The notes below the pieces were generated by a model. That model was not told the origin of the DNA, ran no database searches, and saw only the letters and a program-made list of their open reading frames with translations. From Plecoglossus altivelis (Eukaryota; Chordata; Actinopteri; Osmeriformes; Plecoglossidae), in NCBI GenBank assembly GCA_036571765.1, contig BROE01000003.1, forward strand, positions 13,774,143 to 13,838,142: a stretch of 64,000 nucleotides of DNA, given 5' to 3'. Below are positions 27,456 through 39,400 of this stretch, one piece after another. The translations under genes and the position numbers were made by a program. Within the stretch, counting starts at the first letter, position 1, and each line of letters begins with the position of its first letter.

Positions 27456-27522
<67 letters not shown>

Positions 27523-27552
27523 ACCTCCCACCGCGCACCCCCCCCCCCTCCC
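27411..27552. repeat. long near-homopolymeric C tract
   Basis: About 140 bases that are almost all C, with scattered A or T. The complementary strand is G-rich and could form G-quadruplexes. Polypro or polyGly frames here are artefacts of the tract. Confidence 0.95.
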
Positions 27553-27647
27553 ATTATAAGACCACAACAGCATGCCTGCTCCACTTAGCAATGTCCCTTT
27601 TGAACAAGCATAGATCCCCTGAACACCAGAATCCTCCCACCCCACCC

Positions 27648-27717
27648 CTTTCTCTCTCTCTCTCTCTTTCTCTCTCTCTCCCTCTCTCACTCCCTCTCTC
27701 ACTCTTTCTCTCTCTGT
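27648..27717. repeat. (CT)n microsatellite
   Basis: A CT/CCCT/CACT-rich tract about 100 bases after the C tract. Confidence 0.9.
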
Positions 27718-28171
27718 CTTTTCATTTTTGTTTTTTCATTTCAATAGGCTTCATTAGCATGGAAGAACAAATGTTCATATTGCCAAAGTAATGATGGATT
27801 GCATAAACATTATTTATATTTGTATTATTTTGGTCAGTATGTTATTAATATACAGTATGTTATTTGATATCAATAAAATATGGTAAATTCAGTTGAAAGA
27901 TCTTCCTCTGTCCCTCGCTCTCGGTCTGTGAATCCAATGTCCTTAACGGCTTTTGGGGTAGATTGTTTCACAAGCTCTCTTCCCTGCACCAATGCTAAAC
28001 GAGACTGGAAAATTGTGCAAATGCTGCTGTAGCTGAGCCCTGACCGCTGACACTCATCCACTGTGTTGTATGACGAGACAAGATACGTACGTGTAAACTC
28101 CACAACAACGAGCACGGCATATTATAGACACTGTTCACTTGTCACACATTGTTTTACATATGAGGAATTCT

Positions 28172-28720
28172 TTAACCCTTGTGTTGTCTAAACAGTTGGA
28201 ATTGACCCGCCACCATGTTAATCAGTAGAGAAAACCAAATTCATAACTTTTCCTGGAGTGACCCCTGACTTTAGAAAAAGTCAAATGTCTTCAAAGCATT
28301 GTTTACAAATGGGGAATGCAGTGAGAGGCTAGAAAGGTCCTGCAGATGACAATACCCCATGCTGTCGTTGCTTCAGCCATGACTGCACATTTGTAGTGCC
28401 CAACAGGGTTAGGGTCTCAGCTCTCAGATCTATAGATTGTAGAGCTGAAATTACCATATGTACTGAAGAAATAAGAGAACAATGAGTGAGTAGAAGAGGA
28501 CGTATCGGAAGAAGAAGATGGGGAAAAATACAACCCAGACGACTAATAATAAAATACTGTGTTTCTGCACTCTAATGGGGTTTAACCAACATATAATATT
28601 ATATAATGATTATTATAGAATAAATTATATAGTAGCCTATGCATGTTAAAATGACTAACCATGGGTTCTGAAGGGTAATCTAGGATCAAAAATGACCCTG
28701 TGTAGTGTGCTTATGTATGC
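28172..28720 (+). mobile_element. possible decayed piggyBac-like element
   Basis: TTAA followed by CCCTTGTGTTGTCT (28172-28189) resembles a piggyBac-type TTAA target plus CCCT end. About 330 bases in, a short acidic frame near 28490-28547 reads EEDVSEEEDGEKYNPDD then stop, like the acidic N-terminus of PGBD-type transposases. Near 28690 lies a GACCCTG motif of the kind seen in such fish repeats. No matching right terminal repeat and no catalytic domain are visible. If real, it is a non-functional remnant. Confidence 0.3.
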
Positions 28721-31700
28721 TTACGCTGTCACCATGTGTGCAAAATGAAATGGTTGGCTTTCAGAGGTGTTGACCTGATTTGTCCTTACCACTGTCATAA
28801 TCAGTAACTCATAAACAAGTTACATATACTCCAAAATATGTCATAGTAAATTCAAGACAAGGGGATGGAACTAGTTGGGTAAATGTTCAATTGCATCTCT
28901 GTTGCAGGTTGAGGGTCCATGAAGGTTGTCAAGTTTATTTAAATATTCACAGTTTGTGCTGACCAATGTTCAATGTCCAAATGATGTTTAACGTGTAGTC
29001 TATATAAATAACTCTGCTACAAACCTATGTTACTAACTACCCTTCTTGTAAATTATCTTTGACACCCAAAGCCAAAAATATATAAACAAATGTTAATCAT
29101 TGATCATACAATGTTACAAATGTGGGGGTTGCGACACCAGAGAATAGACACTCACACACATTCTCAGGAGTGTCAGCCAACTAAATTATTTCTACGCTTT
29201 CTCAAAATGCTGCTCTCACCCAAGGGCAGCCAGGAGCAGTGGTAAGCGATATCAATGGTGACCAGAATTTATTCTGAAGGTTTTCTTACTGGTGGTACTA
29301 TGAAGAGGAAACTCAAACCAGCACAGGGAGAGCATGAAAACTTCACACAGAAAGACCAGGGAGACCTAGGAGACCTGGGAGATAAACCACATCAGTACAA
29401 GGGACTGCACGCCCATTTGCACCTGCTCTGACACATCTCTTCGATGCACTTTTTGCTTCTGTGCTTATCTAAACCTTGCTGTTTTTCCCCTCAAGTAGAC
29501 ACTTGTCTCCTTAATTCCATGTAGTGCCATGCTGTGGCTGCTTCCTCCTCCTCTCTGAGGGCATCAACACCAGTGAGACTGCAGCCTCTAGGCCCAGAGC
29601 TGTTCCGCACTGGTGCTCTCACATGGAACATGGCAACTACATTATTGCTCCCTCGTAAGTTGCTCTTTTACACAGAGAAAACAAGCGCTACAGGCAGCAG
29701 GACGTGGAGATGGACTATTCTTTTCTATCTTCAACTCCAGAGATGACAAAAAACGAAAATGAGTCTGTGATGGGTGGGACCTGAGAAAGAAGCTTGCTGA
29801 TTTGTTGCTGCCTTTCCTGGAAGTGTGCGTGCGTGCACATGCGAGTGTGTGTGTGTTGGTCTGAGCACAGCCAATTGCAAATTCATTAATGGACAGTTTT
29901 TTTTGTCTCATGAAAACCATCCACTGGTTTCATTGTATTGATAGACAACTTAAGACAACTAAAACACACAGTAGTCTCTCATTACATCCTAATACAGGTA
30001 GCCCCTGCTTAAGTATTAAGAACCCAGGCTAGGACCAGTCGAGTAACCAATACACACACAATTATACCACAGGTACTCTTTCTGAAGCTTTTGTAAACAT
30101 ATGGTTGAGAAATTTGAGGGACGGACAGCAATAGAACCAGACTGGCGAACCATTTTCTCTGGATGAAAGTGAATATGTAATTATGACTTCATAATCATTT
30201 GCAGACTTTCTTTTCATTTGAAGATGAAAATATTTGGGAGTGCTTCCAAACCAAGGTCAGATGCCCTCCATATTTAATTCATTAGCATTACATGGCACAC
30301 AGACTGTCAGCTATGCTCAGTGTAGTATGAATCTACAGTGTTGATTGAAATCAGCTCAAAAAAGAAAGTATACTGAAATCACAAACACATGTCTGTTAAT
30401 GTTCCATGCACAGACAAACGTATACTCATACATCCATTTCCAGACCCAATGCTATTTTGCATTTCTTCATCTGCAACTCTGCAATGTGAACCACTGCATT
30501 TTAAAGCACAGCAAATTTCTGGTGACCTCCCACTTCAAGCTATATACAGTAGCCAGACCTCAACTCTTCAATACTTTCCATGAAGATTAATAGATGGATG
30601 GTGGTTTCTCTGCCCACACAATGACGTTGGTTCGGTTGGCTGCCGGTTCTTTGTCAGATGATGGTTTATAAACACAGTCCTGACCACCACTCTGCTACCA
30701 TTTCATACCGACTGCAAGCATTAGTGTGACATTTAGAGAATATGCTGTGCCTATGAAAACCCTTTCTGTACTCAACATATAAAAGCTGAAAATGACAAAG
30801 TTTTACAGGCACATGGAAGCAAAGCAATAAGACACATGCAAAATGATGCGGTACTGAACAAGGATGAATACAGACAGTTGCAATGAGGTATATTGCAAGC
30901 TTCTGTCTGCTAGTGAGTTGTATTAGTGTTTGGAGAAGTTTAGCCAGCAGGCTCCTTCAGTTTTACTTTCTGTGGATGACCCTAATGGTTAAGATTGAGT
31001 CTGTTTGGCAATGAAAAACAAAGCAGTACTCTTTGACAAAAGAAGACTGAAAATTCAAAGACAAAGACGACACAAATTGACCATATCCTCCCAAGGCCAT
31101 TGAAGTTTTTTGTATGAGCTCAACAAGACGAGACACACAACTCAATGACCACCTTGAAAACAGTGATCTACCATTCGCGAATAATGCAACACGAATTGGA
31201 ATGTGAAATCCAGTGTGACATCACTAACAAGCTGCAAAGCAAAGCTCGGTAATAGAGAGGTTGACAATAATGTAATTTCATGTCATCCTTATTGAAGAAA
31301 CGTCTTTCCTCTTTTCTTACAAATGTATTGTTGCGGTAGGAACTGCAATGAATGCACTTTGTCAGATATCACCCTTTTCACATAATGAACTGACAGCCAG
31401 TGTCATGTCAGAATCTGGGAGTTAGCGTATTATATGGACTAACAAGCTGCATTACAAGAGACAGGAACACCAGGGTCCACCCCCGGTCATTACCATACCC
31501 CCTTGAAACAAAACATAACATTTGTCTGACAATAAAATTGGATATCAACCTGTCTGAAAGCCGTCTCCCGTTTGTCTAGAACAAATGTTGGTGGGGACGG
31601 CAAACAGTTTGACACACTTCTCTGAATGCTAGTAAAGGAGAGCCATCCTTTGGCTGTGCAGTAATGGCCTCTCATTGTTGGGTGCAGAGGAAGCGTTGCT

Positions 31701-33346
31701 ATTCATACCGGTGTGTGATTGAAAAGAAAATTGAATCCCTATTGATGTGATAAATGTGTCTATTACTGCATTTGCACACAAAATGTCCATGGAAATTATA
31801 GAGGGAAGGCAGGACACTTGGAGGGAAAATGCATAGGGATGACATATTGGATTCAATTGGTGCCGAAATATAAATATACTGTACTGGTGGCTGAAATGAG
31901 ACCCAAGACGTATGATTTCTCACTGGAACATCACAAACCAAAGGCCTTGACAACCTCAATTGAAAGACTATATAAAAAGGTTAACTGGCTGCGTAGTTTT
32001 CTCTAGCCTATAGAACTGTTTGATAATGGACACTGTCTGAGATTTGCCATCAGTAATAAAAGGGAACTATTCTCCCGAATAAGTTGTTAAGACAGTATAA
32101 GAAAGATGACTTGTGCCATGCTTGGGTACTGAATGTATGCTGGTAACGTGAGAACAATATTTGGATATGTCCATCACAGTTTTCCCTCTCATTTTTTATA
32201 CATTTACAAAGATAGTCTTTGTTCAATAGCCTAGCTTCATAGTTGTGCTGTTTTCCCTTACTATTACCTGACACGTTTTAATGTCACCTTTAATGTTTAG
32301 GACACCTTTTATCGAGACAATGTTTAATAAGTAAAAAAATGTGTCTTGATCAGATGCAAAAACTTTCAAACAACAGTGTAGGAGAAATGCAACAATTACG
32401 TGTATGTTTGTCTTCTTCCAAAAAGAATAACACAAATCTGATTTTTGTGGTTTCTTTAACTCTCGACTGCTTTGTTAATCCTTTAATCAATGATACATTC
32501 TCCACTGTTATCCTCAAGGTATGTCAAGATTTACAAGGGTCATGCTGCTACACAAAAGCCTTTGTCTAAGACAGCAAAAAGGAGGAATGTTACTGTTACA
32601 AGGAAAACACATTTACGGTCTTCCTTCTGATCAAACTATTTTAGTCAACCTTACAGTTTGTTAATACTGTATGGTTAAATGCATCAAGAACTTTGATGAA
32701 AGGTATATTTCATTTGTTTGAATATTGGATGGTTATTGTGGCCAAATGTTTCAAAAACATGTATCTGGTCTTAATTGTATTCATTCGCAATGAATGAACA
32801 ACTAATATTTAAAAACGGCCATTGTTTATGGTTTCTTTAGTCATGCACACTTGTAACGTTTTGGACAACAACAGATATGACAAAGTTGACATAGTGGACT
32901 GAAATTGTGGACTTCAACTGTCAATGCAAGTATATTCAAATGCTCTTCACTTCACTTGACTATATGTTATTAGGCTATTCAGAAAAACACTTTAGCTTTT
33001 AAAGGCAGTCAATTTAATGAATGCCTTACATATAAATATTTTAAATATAAATGTAAGTCTTTTGAACTTTATTATCTACATGTCACTTTTCTGTTTAAGC
33101 CCATATACATGTAATACCTCTGCCCTAATAGAAAACCCAACACTGGTAGTTAATGTGTAAAGACTAGCTCAAACCAGAGGGGCTGAGATGCCCAGAGGAA
33201 CATTGATCCTTGATAAGTCAGCTGGTATGCTGAGTCACTGAACATATGGATAGACAAAGAGGGGATATGGTGACAATATTAAGACGCAAGTTGGCCTGAA
33301 TACTACTAAACATAATCTTTGGGATTTTAGATTTGCTTGAGGGACC
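28721..33346. other. intergenic DNA upstream of the ethanolamine kinase gene
   Basis: AT-rich DNA with no recognised gene or RNA. It must hold the etnk promoter and 5' UTR, but I see no convincing TATA box, CpG island or upstream non-coding exon. Confidence 0.55.
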
Positions 33347-33484
33347 ATGAACAGTTACCTTAAGAGCACAGATCAACTCCTCCATCTGGATGTGTGCGTG
33401 AGTGAACAGACACCACACAATGGAGTCCTGGAGCTACTCAAGAGAATACGGCCTGAGTGGAAACAAGAAGACATCAAATTGAAG
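33347..33484 (+). CDS. etnk-like exon 1, followed by a GC donor
   Basis: ATG in the context GGACCATGA, with an in-frame TGA at 33338. It encodes MNSYLKSTDQLLHLDVCV then NGVLELLKRIRPEWKQEDIK then LK. This aligns with the ETNK N-terminus just before the FT(D/E)GITN block. The 5' splice site reads AAG|GCAAGT, the textbook consensus for a GC-AG intron. Exon 2 then continues in phase 0 with VFTEG. Confidence 0.85.
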
Positions 33485-36400
33485 GCAAGTGACTGAGAGA
33501 ATGTACTCGAATCATTTAGGACACCTATAAGTGGTAGCTGTGGTCTAGAACATTTGTCACCATGCAGGTATGTGACAGTGCTTCTGGAAGTTCCCTCTTG
33601 CTTGATGGACAAGCATTTGAGGATAACAATTCTGGACAAACCTTTGACAGTTCCCTAAAACTAGACGCAGACATAATCCAGGTTGAATCTAGTTCTATAA
33701 ATTATAGAACGTATATTCCGACCTAGCAGGGTTTGTTTGCAGGAAACAACTGCAAAACAGTCTTGTGTGTTCAAACAACTGGGCAATCTCAGAAAGAAAG
33801 AGAATTGATGTTTATCTAGGTTGTGGTGGAGACCCACTGTGACCTGATAGATCCATGGTAGTTCTATTTTAAGTATATAGACTTTGAAATGGTAAACACC
33901 AGATACTCCTTCCTCAATTCTACCAAGAGTTTCCTCACTAAGATATGGCTTCTGCTATATGCTTTGTGGTGACTGCTTTAGATCAAAAAGTCAAAAGGCA
34001 CTTTTTCAGTCTTAAATACTTTGTTGCCATTGTATTTCTCAGCAAAGTTCTAGAATGAGGCCTGAGATGTTGAGTCTGCGTGCTTCTGTTCATCATCTTA
34101 AGGTAGCCTTGAAGTCTGGGGTTTCAATAAACTATGTGCAAAGTGTCCATCTAAAATACATGTTAAAAAAGGAAGAGACATTTTCACAACATTGTCAATC
34201 AGCAATTTATTTAAATAGTAAGGTTATCACATTGTAAGAACACAGATTTAAATACAATTGAATGCCAGGTTATAGAAGACGAATTAATGTTAGGTTTGCA
34301 CAAACATCTATCATCCTCTATAGTCGTTTGTGTTGTCAAACCAATAATTATTATTTCTATGTTAGTCTTAAGGAACAAATTAAATATTGCACTGCTTTGT
34401 ATATTCACAGAACATGAGAATGGCTTGTAGTTTTAACGAGTTAAACACTTCCTTCAGCAATGCTTTTGTGACAATGGAAAACACCAAAAATGCACGTTTA
34501 ATAGCTTTTTGAATTCTGAGAGTGAAAGAAAAACATACTTTGCAATTAAATTAATCATGATATCTTGCACGTTCATACAACACAATTCTGATGAAAAAGT
34601 AATTTGATCACATTGACTGACCATGGTCTGTTTGTTCAAGAGGCTTTCAATCGAGTGGTATGAATACTTCATCAAATGTCAAGGCAACCATGTTTGTTCT
34701 CTCTAGCTCTTGATGAAACATTGTGTTCTATGTAGTCCTGCTGGTCGGAGAAGGGGCCTTGGGGACAGGTGGGCTGAATGAGGAAGCTCTGTGCAGACAA
34801 TGAATGGAGACCAATGTAAAAAAAGACAAAATGACCTTGTAAGCAAACAGAAGCTACCGAAGTCTACAAATATACTGGAATATGGGAAGGGGTTTATCCA
34901 TCTGACCCTGAACCACAAAGAGGTCCACAGTCTCATACTGTATATATGCACATACATATAAAAGTGCTGGCAAGCAATGCAATGAAATACTATTGAAATG
35001 GTTTGTCGTTTTTGTAAGTTACTTTTTCACCAGGTCACTCTTGGTTCATGCCTCTGTCTTGTTCGCATTTCAGGTGTTCACAGAAGGTATCACCAACCAA
35101 CTAATGGGTTGCTTTGTGGACTCGCTCCAAGATGTCGGGGCGGTGCTGGTGCGTGTGTACGGCAAAAGGACTGAGCTCTATGTGGACCGGGACAGAGAGG
35201 TGGACATGTTTAAGTTACTCCACGCCCACAACTGTGGCCCCCAAATCTACTGCAGTTTTGAGAATGGCATCTGCTATGAGTTTGTTATAGGGACGGTGCT
35301 GGACGACAGTCTGCTTAGGACGCCTGCCATCTACAGGTCCAAAACTGGGTTTTTTTCTTGCACCGTCTTTACACATAGAGGCACAAGCCAAGACACACAG
35401 AAAAGCACATATACAGGCACATACTCCAAGTGAAGTAAGACTTTCAACAAAGACAAAGCGTGTACATTTGGCAAGCTTGACAAAGAGGTGGCATTAAGCA
35501 GTATAACTCCATAATAAACCTATGGGGTCGTCGTTGCAGTTACACAGGAACTGTCATGCAGTTACACTTCATTAAGGTTTAGAGCCATACGGTATTACAC
35601 AGGGGAAACTCGTTACTGGGGAGATCTGACTTTTCAGGAGTAAGTGGATGTTAACATTGTTCTTGTCTGGGCAACAACTTTCAACTGCTTATGAACAACA
35701 CCCACTTACCCCTTAAGCCCCTCACTATACTTACAACAAAAAACAATGTCATTACGTACCGTAGTAATTCTTATGTAACTACAACTGTTTGCATTGCTAG
35801 TACACAGAACATGGTAAGGAATTTAATCATAAAGCTGTATTTAGGCCAAGGGATGATTTTGAGTTTGGTTGGCTGATCAGGAGACACTTAGAACGATCAA
35901 GATCATTACTATTTACGGTCCTGTTAAGTGTGCATGTGATTTTAGTTTTATGGTTGACTTTAGTGGTCCAAGAAGGCGTTGAATTTGATGTCAGTTTGCA
36001 TGATTCTACATAGTATGCTTCATGTCATTCTCATGATAACGCTCTAAAATGTATGAGTTCCGGTCGTCAAATTGTTTGATAGAACACAGACAGCACATGG
36101 CAAACCATGGGGTCATTCTCCTCATCAATCACATCGAAGACAAAAAACGGCAATACCCAAGGAAGTTCCATGTCACTGAGAAACAATACCAAAGATTAGA
36201 AATTAGAAATCAAATAGTGTCCATTTTGGAGGTAACCGAAAAAGAAGTGATCAGCTGTACTCAAATGGTTCATTATTTGTTTTTTCTCAAGGTGTTTTCC
36301 TCTCGTGATAAATTGGCCTGTCTTTCCCTTAGACTGATTGCATCAGAAATGGGGAAAATACACTCTATCAAACCAGACTGGAAGTCTCCAGTTGAACCTG

Positions 36401-39400
36401 TGTTGTGGAAGAGGATGTCTCAGTTTCTAAAACTGGTTCAGAACACCAAAAGTGAAGGAAGAGAGGGGTAAGCAAAAACAATGACCTCCATTATGTCATG
36501 AACACTGTTTTTTTTACCTTGCAGTTATCACAGAAAAAGAACATACAGAAGCTAGTTTAATGCCTGCATCGTATTTAGCAAATGTGTGTATGGAGCTTTT
36601 ATTCCAAAGCTTTCTCAATTGTCAAATTACATTCACGGTAATATCGCAACTGTGTTTAGTTCTATGGACTATCTTTGACAGTTTGCAGGCCTCACTATCT
36701 CTTGTCATGCAATGACGTTGAAATACAGAGCTGTCATTGGACCATCAGAGAGGTGGGGATTTGGGTAATTACATGTGTTATCTGAAGCAGGGTCATAGAG
36801 GTGATAGGGGAAGTCCAGTCATTTCTAAGAAGCAGACCTAAGCCAAGCTTCATGCAACCTTCTCTCTTATCACTCCGCTATTCAGGCTTGTTTACATTGT
36901 CTGTGAGGGGTCAGAAGTCCATGCAACGTACGTTGAAATGTACTGGGTCTGCTTTAACTCCCCAGATTCAAGGCATATCAAACAAACCCAAAGTTTGTTC
37001 TTCATGTCTCAGAAAGAGGGCAAAGCAATTAGCTGTGGTCTAGATCATCCATTTCATGGAAGACAACTCAGGGGAGAGAGAGGACTTTCAGATAAGGGAG
37101 AGTTTACTTCCTCCTTTCTTATGCCAAAGACAAAAGCAATATCTGAAACAGGATTGTAACATTACAATGACAGAGCATAGACAACCTTAACCCTCATCCT
37201 AAACCTAACCTAAGTCCATAGCTCACTGTAATGGAACTAAATGTTCTTTTTCTAAAGCGTGGATCTTTATGTCATACATCCTACAATAGTAATTAACCAT
37301 AATCATCCCTTTCATTTGATCTAATAATTGACTCAGGCAACATATTTTCTGTGAATTAAAATGTACGAATTTAAACAACATTTCCAAAAGCATAGAAAAC
37401 CTGTTTTATCCGAGGTTTTGCTGTCAACTTGCACCGCATTTCCAAGCCCAATAGATGGGGCTAAATTGTGATACATGTCAGAGGCTGAATAACTTCATTC
37501 TTACATGTGTTCACACTCTGGTAGTGAAATTTACTTGAAATATCAAATTGGTGAAACTACAGTGCAAAATCTAGAGAAGCTGCCAAAGACAGAACGCTTT
37601 AATAGAACTGTAGACAAGTAATGTATAAAATGTAATACATTTACATACATCTTGCTTGTATGTCATTGTATCAGGATGCATATATCACAAACAAAAAAAC
37701 AGAAACAGAGAGAACCTTAGCACATTTCAAAGCATCAGAGAGACTTTTTATACTTGAGCTGTGCACTGTATAAGGGCACTTGAAGTTGGAGTCGAGTCCT
37801 CAGAGGAAATGGAGGGCAGGAAGAGACTGCACCTGCAGAAGAGGTCTTCAGTGCTCCAGTCCCATGCTGGGGTGAGAGAGAGGGAGAACATCAGGCAGCT
37901 GTGGAACCGCACTAGTCACCTCCGCAGCTCCAAAGCCCCCCTGCTATGTCTTCCATTGACGCCAAGCACAAATCACACAATATAACGCAGAAATCAGTGG
38001 TGCTCTGCTGGCGCTGAAAACCTTATGTAAATAAGGCACATTGATAACGAGCCACCAGAGGAGGAAATTCCACTAATTACCTATCTGGAACGGAGACTTG
38101 ACTGGGAGACGTGAGAGGCACAGGAGGCAAATGTACTTGACTGTCGTCTCGAAATAGAGAGATTAGGAGAAAAGAGAGAGCAAAAAGTTCTGCTGGCAGT
38201 GCTGCGTTATAGGGATGTCAATGGCAATTTCAGAGTCTTGCACAGTTCGCTATTTTTTTCTCTGTATGTATTTCTTTGGTGAGGTATTTATGCAAGATAA
38301 AGATCCCAAAATTTAATTGTGCCTTTAAGATGTTGGTTGATAAAAGGAGGATTAGTTGTCTTGTCCATAGAAAACAGTCAGTCTATATTTATAATCACAG
38401 ATATAGTTGCAAATTTTTTATTCATGAATATTGATGACATTGAAACATAAATATATAACAAATTGCAAGGGAAGAAAATACTTGTTTCTGACATGCACTA
38501 AAGTAATTGATTCCTGGGAAGAAATTAGATTTTTATTAAAAAATGACCAATAGTTTTGATTAAATATGGAATTGAAATTGTTGTTACCTTTGTGAGTGAA
38601 AACAACACACAAATCTGTCCAAAACGTAAAAGAAAAAAAAGGAAAAGGAGTATATAAAAATGGTTGACAGGAAATGTCCTAGAGAATGAGCTGTTTAAGG
38701 GAGACGATAGTCCGCTATAAACAAGAGGCACTACCCCACTCTCTTTATTGTACATTCCTAACAGGCCCTACTAAATTATGTCGACAACTGTGTATAATGC
38801 AGTCACAACAGTTTGTTCCCTTTAAGTAAATAGGTATTACTGTTTAAATTACTTTCTTGTTTTCTCACTGTTGAAAGGAAGTCGAGATATTAATTGAGAA
38901 GCCATGAATCTTAACAATGTGATAGGATTAAGAGTTGTCTTTTATATGGTTGTCAGGCTGAGGAAAAACAAAATGTTCTTAACTTTAACATCCCAATGAG
39001 CATGTATGCTGTAGATGAAGAGCTGATTTAAAATTACTAACAACTAAAATGATATGTTACAGAGTACACTTTGAATCCAAAAAGACATATAGAGAGGGAT
39101 TTGAACTTGTGACCTCTTGATCCACTCTCCAGTGTCCTATACCATAGCTTTACCCGTGGCATTTGCGACACGCGCTCACAAAACATGTTTGGCACATTAA
39201 TTTCTAGCTTTGTGTCAATTTGTCAACCAAAGGCGAAGTAAGGCAAATTTCCTTCAAGCATTTTAGAAAGTAGGTTCAGATATATTGTTCTGAATTGTGA
39301 ACCCATGAAAGATCTTGGAACTACCATGTGCAACACTGACAGTTTTTCTTTTTTCAGTTTCACAATCCAGCAAGATGTTCCCAGCATTGAACAGCTTTCA

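Noticed and set aside
26699..27559. Long open frames of 190-280 codons on both strands
   Set aside because: They run through N bases of an assembly gap and the C tract, so they are not real coding sequence.
27346..27702. Glycine-rich or proline-rich frames
   Set aside because: They are produced by the C tract and CT repeat. There are no splice signals or known domains.
36801..37159. Overlapping 73-80 codon frames in an etnk intron
   Set aside because: They have no similarity I recognise, no flanking splice sites that keep the frame, and they lie inside an intron of an otherwise complete gene.
39092..39160. A functional tRNA gene on the minus strand
   Set aside because: Only the internal promoter boxes look tRNA-like. 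The acceptor and other stems do not pair cleanly, so a SINE fragment is more likely.
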